A DNA stretch of 64,000 nucleotides from Epiperipatus broadwayi. Lineage: Eukaryota; Onychophora; Udeonychophora; Euonychophora; Peripatidae. Location of the stretch: NCBI GenBank assembly GCA_028023455.1, contig JAQFVV010006451.1, positions 124,001-188,000 on the forward strand, read 5' to 3'. A program made the translations under genes and the position numbers. The first letter of the stretch is position 1. Every line of letters starts with the position of its first letter. Under the pieces are notes generated by a model. The model had not been told where the DNA came from and did no database searches. It worked only from the letters and a program-made list of their open reading frames with translations. Of this stretch, positions 21,485 to 31,800 are shown one piece after another.

Positions 21485-22399
21485 TCAATAATCAAAATTA
21501 TCCCAAACCCACAATTTAACTAGACTAGCCAAAAATTAATTCTAAATCACAACCCAATTGTTTCACTGCTACGAACAGACTTGTCAAGTGTAAAGTACTA
21601 CAAAATATCAGCATATTTAAGATAAACATTACCCACAATTCCACTTACCTCTGATACACCCTTAATATTAAAAGAACTTTTAAATAAGATAATTGCTTCA
21701 GAATCACAAATTTTTAATAATAAAGATTCTTTAATTTTTTTTATTTCATTTCTCTCAAAGGCAACCTTAACTTCATCTTTTTCATAGATATATAAAGCAG
21801 ACCGAAAATATTTATTTCTAACCCTACTTTGATATACCTTTATTCTTTCATTTAAGCTCAAACTACTTGACCTATATGTATTTTTTTTTATTATTTTTTT
21901 AAGTGTCATAGCATCGGCCGGGACGCGAATCCGCAACCTGGGCAACTGCCTGCAAGTGTAAAGCAGTCGCGCTGACCACTCGACCACCAATGCAAGACGA
22001 CCTATATGTACTTTCTTACAAAACAAGGAATAATATATACACTACTCTAGGAATAGTATTTCTATCAAAAATTTCCTTTATATTATTTAATAAATTATTT
22101 CAAGTAATACCCTATTTCTAAGCAATTTTCTTATTCTCAAACAAATTACTATTTTTACATACAATTCTGTAAGAAAATAATTTAAATGACAAAGAAATAA
22201 AATCATATCTTTCTTTATCTTTTAAATCATCACATATCTTACTACTATTAAATAAAATACCTTTAACAAATTTATCAGAGTAGCCAATACTTAAATAATC
22301 TTTATAAAATTGATTTTTTTGAAAAAAAGCTATCCCATTAGCATTATTTAATCTCTTATTTCTATAACAATAATTTCTTAAAGCTGTTTCTTTATGAGA
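21485..22399 (-). pseudogene. Left arm of PLE-like palindrome (RT tail and GIY-YIG), split by a SINE
   Basis: Read downward from 22399, the minus strand encodes ETALRNYCYRNKRLNNANGI, SIGYSDKFVKGILFNSSKIC, then YDFISLSFKLFSYRIV, then IPRVVYIIPCFVRK. After the SINE come SSLSLNERIKVYQSRVRNKY and NEIKKIKESLLLKICDSEAI. The right arm preserves the diagnostic GHTINFAEANVIFFEKNEIK and YIGES pieces, so both arms are the C-terminal part of a PLE protein. A SINE with target duplication interrupts the frame at about 21881-21998. The family differs from the RT remnant at 19640-20770. Confidence 0.65.
21881..21998 (-). repeat. tRNA-derived SINE, family 1 (subfamily a), with 12-bp target duplication
   Basis: GACCTATATGTA is duplicated at 21869-21880 and 21999-22010. 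On the minus strand the element runs GTCTTGCATTGGTGGTCGAG, TGGTCAGCGCGACTGC, an anticodon-region stem, B box GGATTCGCGTCCC, then GGCCGATGCTATGACACTT and an A-rich tail. The acceptor ends GCATTGG and CCGATGC pair. It inserted into the already formed PLE arm, since the other arm lacks it. Confidence 0.88.
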
Positions 22400-22437
22400 A
22401 ACAGATTTATAACTGTACGGTTTCAATCAATCAGTAT

Positions 22438-23225
22438 CTCATAAAGTAGCTTCTTTAAGAAATTATTGTTATAGAAATAAGATATTAAATATTTCTAATG
22501 AGATAGATTTGTTTCAGAAAAGTTAATTTTATAAAAGATTATTTGAGTGTTGGATATTCTGATAAATTTATTAAAAATATTTTATTTAATATTAGTAATA
22601 TTTGGAATGATATAAAAAATAAAATAAATATGATTTTATTTCTTTACCATTTAAATTATCTTCTTATAGAATTGTATAAGAAAATTGCTTGGAAAATGGA
22701 TATTACTTAAAATAATTTATGAAATTATACAAAGGAATTTTTTGACAGAAAGACTATTCCTAGAATAGTGTATACTATCCCTTGTTTTGTAAGAATGAAT
22801 ATATAGGTGAGAGTAGTTTGAACTTAATTAACAGGATAAAGGTACATAAAAAATAGGGTTAGAAATAAATGTCTTAGTTCTGCTTTATATATCAATAAAA
22901 AAGATAGAGGCCACACTATTAATTTTGCTGAAGCTAATGTTATCTTCTTTGAGAAAAATGAAATAAAAAGAAGAAATAAAAAATCTTTATTATTAAAAAA
23001 TTGTGATTCTGAAGCAATTAACTTATTTCAATTTTTTTTTAATATTAAGGATGTATGGGAGGTAAGTGGAATTGTGGGTAATATTTAGTTTAAATATGTT
23101 GTCATTTTATAGTTCTTTACACTTGAAAGGTCTTCTTGTAGCACAGAAAACATTGGTTATGCTTTAGAGTTTATTTTTGACTAATCTGCTTGAGTTGTGG
23201 ATTTGGGATAATTTTGATTAAATAA
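22438..23225 (+). pseudogene. Right arm of PLE-like palindrome (GIY-YIG endonuclease tail)
   Basis: This plus-strand arm mirrors 21485-22399. It gives RNYCYRNKILNISNEIDLFQ, YDFISLPFKLSSYRIV, IPRIVYTIPCFV, then in shifted frames CKNEYIGESSLNLINRIKVH and KKDRGHTINFAEANVIFFEK with RNKKSLLLKNCDSEAINLFQ. The VYxIPC, YIGE, GHxINF and ESLLLK-like blocks are the order of the PLE-type GIY-YIG domain. Stops and at least two frameshifts inactivate it. The outer end GGAATTGTGGGTAATATTTA and the AATTTTGATTA terminus match the complement of the left arm. Confidence 0.68.
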
Positions 23226-23240
23226 TATATATAAATATTA

Positions 23241-23401
23241 CACATGAGTTTGTACAATTAATAGCAATAATTACAAATTTGTTTAATTGGGTTTTTGATA
23301 TAGTATATACAAGAGTAAAATTTTACCTTTGCTAAAATTGTACTATCAAAAACCCAATTAAGCAATTTTGCAATAATTATTAATTGTCACACACTTTTGT
23401 G
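23241..23401. mobile_element. Foldback element, about 161 bp
   Basis: TTTAATTGGGTTTTTGATA (left) and TATCAAAAACCCAATTAA (right) form the inner stem. CAATTAATAGCAATAATTA pairs with TAATTATTAATTGTCA outside it. It begins directly beyond the right PLE arm and precedes a TCA/TTA microsatellite. No coding capacity. Confidence 0.7.
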
Positions 23402-23431
23402 AAATATTTTATATTTTGATACAGTTTAAGC

Positions 23432-23541
<110 letters not shown>

Positions 23542-23617
23542 TTTGATGCTAAACACCACATGATTACCATTTCTTGTAGTTAAGTAGAGATAAAAGGTGT
23601 CTGCTGAAAGTTTACAT

Positions 23618-23812
23618 TAGATCCTAAGATCTAGCTACAGTGCTCTCAGATCCAAGGCTCCTCACTGATGAAGACCCCAAGACAGAAACTATTCTGGGGA
23701 TATTGGATGAGTAAGCACTAGATGGGAATTTTATGCACAAGCCTTCTGGCATTTATTGATTACTCTGGCTTGCTCTGAGTGGCAACACTGTATGGAGAGT
23801 TTTGCCTGGTTT
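23618..23812 (+). mobile_element. Family A hammerhead repeat, single plus-strand arm
   Basis: The arm runs from TAAGATCTAGCTACAGTGCT through the hammerhead, AGGCACTAGATRGGGATTTT-type body, CAAGCCTTCTGGCAT, ATTGATTACTCTGGCTTG and TGTATGGAGAGTTTTGCC to the TGGTTTAAT end. It lacks the opposing arm present in the palindromic copies, so it shows what one monomer unit contains. Confidence 0.8.
23649..23708 (+). ncRNA. Hammerhead ribozyme motif in family A single arm
   Basis: CTGATGA is at 23665-23671, GAAA at 23685-23688, and the predicted cleavage is after C23694 (read as TTC where other copies have GTC). Stem I pairs CCTCA with TGGGG and GATCCAA with TTGGAT around an internal loop. Stem II is weakened (GACC...GACA), and the change at the inner stem III pair makes activity doubtful. 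Confidence 0.65.
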
Positions 23813-24224
23813 AATATTCTGATAATACACTTTAAATTTTAAAATTATACACAATAATATATTCTAAAAAATAATTAACTCAAAATTTAGAATAACATAT
23901 TGGAAAAATATAATATAACAATAAAATGAAAAAGAAAGACAGAAAGCTCATTCATATACATATGTATTGAAATCTGGATGAGTGTGTGTGTGCATGACTG
24001 TGTTATACAACTTTATCTGTGTTTTTTACCAGAGGTGCATTTTTTTTATATTATCATGTAAAATTAAACTTGTCTTCACATTTTAGCCATTTTAATCAAA
24101 CGTTTTATAGAATAATTTATAGCAAATGATTAACTAAGAGATGGGCCATGAAGGGTAAATGAATGCCAAAATTGATAATTTTACATATTTTTTATTTTCA
24201 TTTAATATTTGTCTCAAATTACAG

Positions 24225-24326
24225 GTTATTGAAATCATGGATGATGTGCCGGTAGACACTGAAGAACAACTATATATGTCAGGTGGACTATTAGTGGATT
24301 TTTTTCCACCAAATTTGTATATTTAA
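24225..24326 (+). CDS. Candidate terminal exon, protein not recognised
   Basis: An acceptor (TTTGTCTCAAATTACAG, ending 24224) is followed by 33 open codons, VIEIMDDVPVDTEEQL to FFPPNLYI, and a TAA at 24324. A consensus AATAAA lies 25 bases further on (24351-24356). The acidic, mixed codon content is unlike the surrounding poly(A/T) text. I do not recognise the protein. A donor-like GTGGAC inside means it could instead be a 58-base internal exon. No upstream exon is assigned. Confidence 0.35.
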   Translation, partial: VIEIMDDVPVDTEEQLYMSGGLLVDFFPPNLYI

Positions 24327-24359
24327 AAATGAACAATTAAAATTGTCAAAAATAAATTT

Positions 24360-25139
24360 TTATATATCTATATTATAAATTGTCAAAAATAAGTCTAAAT
24401 AAATATCTGTATTATTTTATTTTGAAAATAACATTTGAGTTGCAGCATTGAAAGAACATGAAAGTTTCATTGAATGTTCTAAATATGATTTATGTGTAAG
24501 AAATAGTAATATAATTGCTTTTTTTATATATAAAATATAGGACATTTTATTCTGTAATATGGTTACAACTCATATGATAAGGTTAAAAATAGAATACATT
24601 AAATGGTATTCAAAGAAGAAAAAAGTTTAATGATGACATATCCTGCATAGAAGCAATAGGATTGGCCCGGGGTTTGGTATCTTGGAGGTTGGTGACTAAG
24701 TTTGCATGACTCAAAATGTACAAAGATGACATCAAAATTTTGTCCATGCAAAAATCACGGCATTGCATAGGTAAATCAGAACCTTCAATTGCTCCTTTTC
24801 TATAAGCATTCTACAGAATTATAATAAATCCCTATAAAACCTTTCAATTAATTGCCATGACATTATCAACACTTTCATTCTATTATTTTATACCATTGTA
24901 AAATCCAATTAATCTGTATTATAGTAATTTGAAATAAAATTAAAAGAAATGATTCAATAGCTAGAAAAATATATTAGTTTAAAAAAAAAAACACAAAATT
25001 AAAATTAAGGGTCTTGAAATATAATAGTGTGCATGACTGCCTGTTGGGAAATAACTTGAAATTTGAGTTCAGTCTCCAAAAACATTTAAATTTTTTTAGA
25101 TAATTAGGCAACAGATAATCTATTTAATAACCCAAGTCT
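24360..25139. other. No recognisable gene
   Basis: AT-rich sequence. A slightly GC-richer patch around 24655-24790 shows no open frame or homology I can name. Confidence 0.4.
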
Positions 25140-25425
25140 AGATATTATTAGCTAGAAGTCAAAAGTTTTAAGTTAATCTGAATTGGTCAAATGTGCATTG
25201 AGCTAAATGGATGAATAAATATTAAGCTAAAAAAATAAAGATTCCAAGTCAATTTGGGTTAATGAGATTGAACTGAAAGGAGAAAGATCAAGACTAATAT
25301 GGGTTAGTCAAATGATTGTTGAACTAAACAGATAAAGATTTTATATAAACCTAGGTTGATCAGATTAATGTTAAGCATATAAGATTACAGAGTAATTTGG
25401 ATTGGTTTTATGAGTTTTGATATAT
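25140..25425 (+). repeat. Degenerate tandem repeat, about 52-bp units
   Basis: Five to six units share GAACTAAA(C/T)AGATAAAGATT, then AAT(A/T)TGGGTTGGTCA, then AATGATTGTT, at about 25145, 25215, 25270, 25320 and 25375. They have diverged substantially. A similar fragment (GATATGGATTGGTCAATTAC) sits near 29620. Confidence 0.5.
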
Positions 25426-25429
25426 TGAC

Positions 25430-27189
25430 TGCAAAAATTAAACTAAAAGTAATTACATTTTAATAAAATCTTTATTTCTGGTAGGGAAAGGTCAACCTTC
25501 TAGGGAAGTTGAACTATGATTACCTTTATCTTTGCATAATTAAAACAAGTTTTATCATGATTTATTGTAAATATATTTCCAACAATTAATGGATTCAAGA
25601 AAATACAAGACCTCATACATTTTGTTTCCTAAGTCTCCATGAGCATCTTTATAATAGTTGTACCTATCTTGGCTTACATTCAAATATGTATATCAGTAGT
25701 AAAAATCTACATCTTGAGTCTATACACTCTATTATTAATTGCAGTATATAGAGGTGTTATCATTAACAGAGCCCAGTATACCATAATTAATCCATCCATT
25801 TTAATTTAATAAAACAAGTTGATAACTAAATGGCTAACATATACTAATAAAATCAGGTTAAAACTTTATCTTAACATTGATGGAATTGATGTCAAAAAAA
25901 TTGCAATGGGATTGTGACTACCTGAAAAAGATGTTCACTGTGAGTATGTGCTAGAATGTGAAGAAGAAAAACATTGTGGTTTTACTTTTAGTTATAATCT
26001 AGAAATTATTAAAGAAAGAAAAATAAAAGGTCAAGACCGAAAAAATGGCTATGATCCTGCATATATATCTTTATTATATTTAACATACATGATATTAAGG
26101 GTTTCTCACCTTTGTTCTAACATTCTAAGGAATATTTTGTATAACTAGAACAAGTGTTCAATGACAAGATTATAATTAATAACTAAAAGTCATTTAAATA
26201 AATTATACATATTAATAGTATACAGTAACTTTTAAGTACTTTTTTTTTTGTTTTATTAATGCATCTTTATTTCAACTCCTCATTCAGCAAAGATTCGCCA
26301 ATACAGAAACTCTAATTATATTCTCATACTATGCACACATTTCATGGGTGAAATAGAGATATTAAACCTCTTAACTTCTATATATTCCATTATACCACTC
26401 TTTTGAAGATAGAGATTGGTTTTTATTTATTTTTATCAACCTTATGGAAGGATAAATAATCATTGTGCTGTAGAATTTATTATAATCACTTAGAAGTGTA
26501 ATTTTTAATTTTATATGTATATAGTTTTCATTGAGAAATATAGAAAATATAAATAATAAACAAATTTATATATAAATTATATAACTGATTACATAATACG
26601 CAAAAAAAAAAAAGGAATTGATTAAATATATTTGTGGATGTGATTATTAATTAGTAAAAAAAGTAACACAATAATGGATATTTTGTTACCTTCAAATAAA
26701 GTAAATAATGTCTTCAATATGGACGGATTAACTTGAGTTATGTATTAATAAAAAACAAAAACATTTGACAATATATACCAACTTTGTATTATTTAAAATT
26801 TTAACATTATTTTTAATATAAAAATCTGCTAGCTTATGTAAATGAATATAGTACTTCTTTTTTAAAAAAATAAATAAAAAAAAAAGATTGGTAATAATAA
26901 TTTACAAAAAGCTCATAAATAAGAAAATATTTAATCATTAATACATATGAGAACATGAAAAATGAATTAATCATAAACCTGTTGAGCTGTTTTGGTATGT
27001 TCTTAAAAAAAAGATTTTTTTTTAAAGAAATGTGTTTAATAAATGCTTCTTTATAGATATGAGATTATAATATTTAATCAAACAGTAATCCTGATACTAT
27101 AGTCAACAAAAGAATGTTTAGAATTTATATTAGAAGAGATTGAATATCAATTTTATGGTCTAAAGAACACATATCATTAACAACACAGA
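25430..27189. other. No recognisable gene
   Basis: AT-rich. A 66-codon frame at 25948-26148 (MLECEEEKHCGFTFSYNLEI start) has acceptable composition but no start context, splice sites or recognisable domain, so I do not call it. Confidence 0.4.
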
Positions 27190-27345
27190 AGTAACAAAAG
27201 ACTTAAATCTAACTGGGCTTAAAATTTCACTAAAAGATGATAACAGATGGACAATCAAAGTACTAATAGTGAGATATTTGGTTGAATGAGATAAAAAAAT
27301 TTGCTGGAGTGATGTAAAAGGAAAAGTTTGTACATGGATGAAGTT
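27190..27345 (+). pseudogene. RTE-like LINE C-terminal fragment
   Basis: In shifted frames the plus strand gives RLKSNWA, KDDNRWTIKVL, and EIKKFAGVM, matching the DDNRW and DEIRK blocks of the copy at 13795-14075. It is short, with stops. Confidence 0.5.
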
Positions 27346-27504
27346 GAATTTAACTCAAATGAGTTAATAATAAATTATTATGAAATGCTTGTTTTTGTGA
27401 GGTTTTCACAAAAAAACATGAAAACATAAATAGTTTGAGTACTCTATAAATATAATATAAGATGAAGATTATCATATAAATAAAATTTTTCAGGAGGAAT
27501 TCTT

Positions 27505-27760
27505 TTCTTCCTGCGTCATCTCATGTAAACTTGAGTAATCAATAGATATTACATGTTCTGAACCATTAAAATATTATATGATCACCATTGCTCTCTGATT
27601 TAAGACCCCTTACCAATAAAAGCCTTAATCTAGACACTAGTCTTGGAATATTGAATATATGGACCCTAGATAGGAATAGAATGCACAATCCTTCTAGTAT
27701 CTATTGATTACTATAGCTTGCACTAGATAGTACTTATGGAATGCTGCTACTAGATATTCA
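27505..27760. mobile_element. Family A foldback, degraded
   Basis: It can be followed as AACTTGAGTAATCAATAGAT, TAAGACCCCTTACCAATAAA, CACTAGTCTTGGAATATTGA, ATAGGAATAGAATGCACAAT and ATTGATTACTATAGCTTGCA, in the order of the family A arm. The hammerhead core is lost. Confidence 0.65.
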
Positions 27761-28035
27761 GCTATTATATCCACATCTCTGGATTAGTTTCTTGCTTATT
27801 GAAATATAAAGTTTTGACCTATTGCATTTACACATGTAACAACTATTTTTATAACTTTTGCATCAATTCTAAAATTCACAAATATCTTAATGTTTTGATC
27901 TCATGACACTTGCTTTTATAATTATGAAGATTTAACCTTAGTGGTTCTTCGGTTTTCTATTATTAGCAGATGTGATTTTATTCTTTGGACATTAATTATT
28001 TTGTTGATGTGAATATAATAAGAAGTATTATCTGA

Positions 28036-28207
28036 TGTCTATTGATTATTGCAGCTCACTGATGAAGGCCACAAGCCAGAAACTAGTCTGGGGAAATTGG
28101 ATGAGTAGGCACTAGATGGGGATTTTATGCACAAGCCTTCTGACATCCATTGATTACTCTGGCTTGCATTGAGTAATAATGCACATAGAGAGTTTGGCTT
28201 GTTTTAA
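28036..28207 (+). mobile_element. Family A repeat, plus arm with fragment of the opposite end
   Basis: A short ATGTCTATTGATTATTGCAG from the opposing arm is fused to a nearly complete plus arm (AGGCACTAGATGGGGATTTT to AGAGAGTTTGGCTTG). This appears to be a palindrome with most of one arm deleted. Confidence 0.75.
28054..28098 (+). ncRNA. Hammerhead motif in family A, distal stem I lost
   Basis: CTGATGA (28059-28065), stem II GGC/GCC around CACAA, GAAAC (28079-28083), TA loop and GTC (C28088) are all intact. Proximal stem I CTCA/TGGG pairs. The outer GATCCAA strand has been deleted, so the loop contacts that speed the natural ribozyme are probably missing. Confidence 0.62.
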
Positions 28208-28209
28208 TA

Positions 28210-29220
28210 TATAATATTGTATTATAATGAAAAGAATTATTCCAAAAATGCGTTAAATATATGCAAAGAGAGTCATGTGTTATTTTGATTTTATAAGCGA
28301 AAACAGTTTAGTAAATATAACTATAGAAAGCCATTGCCTATAAGCTATTTACAAAATTACCAATAAAGTTCCTTACTACTTCATAGCCTTACATTTTCTT
28401 TAATTTCTTTCAAAAAGATTAAATAACTCTCATCACACATTATTTTAACTTTTCTTTTTAAAATGTATATAATTTTAATAATAAACGTTTTTTTTTACTT
28501 AAATGCATATATATAATTTTATTGATTATATACTTTATATTACTTTTTTTATTCATTTTTTTAATTAAAATAAATATTTTAAACATCAATACTGTAAAAA
28601 TATTTTGAAAATAATATTCTCCTCTTAAATATTAAAATATTATTACTAAAAAATATCAGAATTGATTTTGGAATGAAATAAACATTTACTTTTTTCAAAA
28701 TTGTTTGTTTAAAAAAAAAAATTGATTATTCTTGTTCTACACAATTCGGCTATTACAATGGAGATCGAGATGCAATTTTTAGTAGGGAATTTCATTATAC
28801 ATATTCGGGGCATGTCTGGTCGGTTCGAAAAACATTGGATTTAGAGAAACCAAATTAAAAAAATAAATACATAAATGTTTCTATTGTTTTTTTCTCTCTT
28901 TTAAAAACTAAAACAAAAACAATATAGCTATATATATATATTTAGTAAAATTCGATATGTTATGTACTGAAGGAAATCTAAGAAAATAATTTACTTGTAC
29001 AATCAGTTATTTGTATCTAACGACACTTTGCATCAAAATGAAAACACAAAAATAAGCGAATGCTGTAGTTTATTGCTCGTGAGTTCTTAAGTTCGAACAC
29101 CAAAAGTAATAGCTGCCATAACCCATGAAAATTTATCTCCAAAGTCTGCCACTCTATATTTAATTAAACTGTATAGGACAATATAAGGTTATGAACAGAA
29201 TGACAGTTTGTTTACAAACA
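28210..29220. other. No recognisable gene
   Basis: AT-rich text with nothing I can assign. Confidence 0.4.
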
Positions 29221-29221
29221 A

Positions 29222-29396
29222 GGCAAAATTCTGAAAAAAAATGATATATAACTCTCTATACAGTATTGCCACCCTCTGCCAACCAGAGTAATCAATGGAT
29301 GCCAGAAGGCTTGTCCATAAAATCCCTATCTAGAGAGTTTTGCCTTGTTTATAAACAATTATGTGCTAGGATAAGAGATAGTGATCGTGTGATGCT
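29222..29396. mobile_element. Family A foldback, internally deleted
   Basis: Both ends are present (AACAAGGCAAAATTCTG and GAGAGTTTTGCCTTGTT) with one partial arm (AGAGTAATCAATGGATGCCA, AAAATCCCTATCTAG). The centre with both hammerheads is missing. The right flank carries the ACAATTATGTGCTAG...GTGATCGTGTGATG extension. Confidence 0.75.
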
Positions 29397-30262
29397 TTAT
29401 GACAGTTTGTTGTCTTATCCTTCAGCTAAAAATTCTATCGGAAATCTCTTTAACTTTTAAGTTTTCTTTGCTTATCACTGTGCTAAACTACATCAAAAAT
29501 TAAATATTGAAAGTATTCAAAACAAACTAAATTTAACTAACACGTCAATAATAGTCAAAAATAAGCATTTAAATGTTATTAACTAGAAGTTCATATTAAT
29601 ATTAAAAAGAAGTTCAGTCGATATGGATTGGTCAATTACACGAATTGTATATATTATATAAATATATGAGACATATGGAAGACTTGCATTAACACAAAGA
29701 GTTGTTTAATGGTTAATCTGAGCATTGTTAACATCTCTCTGCAGAGAAACATGGGGAAAAATTTCCCAGTTTAGTCAAACGTCAGATGATCAGGTTTAAT
29801 GGGGTCTTTTTTTCCTGTTTATACCTTTCTATTAAATATATATATTTATCAAGCAATAAATGATAGGCTCTTTGTATTAGCTATGCAATTCTAACAAAAA
29901 AATATAAACTTACTTAGGAACTAAAAACATTTCAAACCAAAGTCATAGGAGTAGCAGAAAGATGCATTAATCATGATATCATTAAGACTTATTTTCATTT
30001 TATAGTTGTTTGGATAAAATATTGCTAACACCTGTCTTATTTGATCTATATTTTTGGTAACATATAGAGCAAAAATAAAATACATGCCAGTGCAACATTT
30101 TAAATTTAACAATAAAATCCCTTTTTCTTGCATACTTAGATCAAAGCAAAATCTTGTGCTTATTATTGTTTTAACTGATCACCAGCTTTCCTCAGAACTG
30201 CAACACACATATATATATATATATGAATACAATAGAAATAACATGTATAACATTATTATATA

Positions 30263-30365
30263 GTCTTGCATTGGTGGTTGAGAGGTCAGCGCGACTGCCT
30301 TGCACTTGCAGGCAGTTGCCCGGGTTGCGTCCCAGCCGATGCTATGACACTTAAAAAAAAACAAA
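30263..30365 (+). repeat. tRNA-derived SINE, family 1 (subfamily a), with 14-bp target duplication
   Basis: AACATTATTATATA is duplicated at 30249-30262 and 30366-30379. The element begins GTCTTGCATTGGTGGTTGAG, has GACTGCC/GGCAGTT pairing around the anticodon region, and ends CCGATGCTATGACACTT plus (A)9 C (A)n. The B box region is shortened (GGGTTGCGTCCC). It is closest to the copy at 21881. Confidence 0.9.
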
Positions 30366-31237
30366 AACATTATTATATATATAATTCTTAATTTACTAAA
30401 CAAAAGTGTATTTTATATCTTTGTATTTATAATATTAATAAGCCAATAAGCTAATACACATGCGCTTTGCAGATGTCACTATATAAATGAATACTCCCAC
30501 TTTTTCAAACACGAGATAAAGTCTTTAAGAAAATAGAGAATGAATCCACCTATATTTTCGACCCAACCGTATACGTATGGGCAAATCTGAAGTGTTTGAA
30601 ATGAAGAGCGTGGAGTTATTAATTGATCACTTTAAATTACTTTTTTACTACATAAATGAATGACGCCAATGAAATTTCTAGAATTTACGATAGGTCATTC
30701 TTATAATTAAACATATGTATTTAATATAGAAGATTTGAATACCGATTGTTAAGTTCTCTTTAGTCATCCAATCTATCTCATACAACTGATACACATGATC
30801 ACCCTCTAGTGACAAAGATGTGATTTATTTTTCCTAATGTTATTTAATTATAATTTATGATTTTATTGCTATCAATTTTTTTATATATAGGCTATATTTT
30901 TTATATATTTTGTAATTGTTACAATTTGTATATTTATATTTCTGTAACATATTTATTTAATTTAACTTATATTTCAATTTGACATAATGTCTTTATTCTT
31001 AATTATATAGTTATTGCAATTTTTCAATTTTCAAGATTGCTTAGAATTTACTTACCTTTTATAATCTTTTCTCTGTTAAATTGTTACTATATTTTTTGAA
31101 ATGTTATTCCATATTATAACTACTCTGCCTTTGTTTTCTGTAACTACTTCATAATTTTTACTTTTTCTTTATTAATTAATAAAAGTTTTTACCTAAACTT
31201 TTGTTCATGCTATGTTTTTTTTGTGTGTGTCTTACAG

Positions 31238-31307
31238 GTATAATTCTGAGATGTTAAAAAGTATCAAAGTAGACACTAACAATAGTTTAGTAAATATATC
31301 AAATTAA
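31238..31307 (+). CDS. Weak candidate terminal exon
   Basis: A strong pyrimidine tract and acceptor (TTTTGTGTGTGTCTTACAG, ending 31237) precede 22 open codons (YNSEMLKSIKVDTNNSLVNI...) and a TAA at 31305. A GTAAAT inside could serve as a donor. It is short and unrecognised, and is listed only because the acceptor is good. Confidence 0.2.
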
Positions 31308-31365
31308 TCAGTTAAAACGGCAATAAAATAAAACTACTGAACTATTTAATATTTTTGCTCATATG

Positions 31366-31464
31366 TCATAGCATCGGCCATGAGGTAAATCCGCAACAAC
31401 CATCTGCAACCAACTGCTTGCTTGCAAGGCAGCTGCTCTGACCTCTCAGCTAACAATGCTTGAT
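31366..31464 (-). repeat. tRNA-derived SINE, family 1 (subfamily b), with 19-bp target duplication
   Basis: ACTGAACTATTTAATATTT (31336-31354) is repeated with one mismatch at 31465-31483. On the minus strand the element reads AAGCATTGTTAGCTGAGAGG, TGCCTTGCAAGCAAGCAGTT, and ends GGCCGATGCTATGACATAT. The B box is damaged (GGATTTACCTC). Confidence 0.85.
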
Positions 31465-31548
31465 ACTGAATTATTTAATATTTTATATTGTGTGTACATG
31501 CTTCCATATATCAATAATCTTATTTTAAAAAAAGGCATATGGTTTTAT

Positions 31549-31670
31549 TGCTTAGGAATTCATAGGAAGTTTGAGCGCCAGATTTGCAACAGAATTCACC
31601 CTGTAACTTCCCAATCCCAAATCAGATGCTCTGTCAACTTCACTAATCCATGCAGGACAAACAAATGCTA
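31549..31670 (-). repeat. tRNA-like SINE, family 3, copy 1
   Basis: On the minus strand it reads AGTGAAGTTGACAGAGCATC, then GATTTGGGATTGGGAAGTTA, and ends AAACTTCCTATGAATTCCTA and AGCAATAAAACC. It shares the plan and tail of 31676-31800 and 56968-57100. The head resembles a tRNA D arm (GTTGRYAGAGCAT). Confidence 0.55.
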
Positions 31671-31675
31671 ACATC

Positions 31676-31800
31676 TTTACTGCTTAGGATTTCATAAGAA
31701 GTTCGAGCAGCAGATCCATGAGCTCCAGAAATGATCCTAGGACATCCCGATTCCAAGTCAAATGCTCAACTAACAGTGCCAAATTTAGCAGGGTAATAAT
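31676..31800 (-). repeat. tRNA-like SINE, family 3, copy 2 (in tandem)
   Basis: The minus strand gives GGCACTGTTAGTTGAGCATT, GACTTGGAATCGGGATGTCC and CTAGGATCATTTC, then AACTTCTTATGAAATCCTAA and AGCAGTAAAG. It follows copy 1 directly in the same orientation. Confidence 0.6.
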
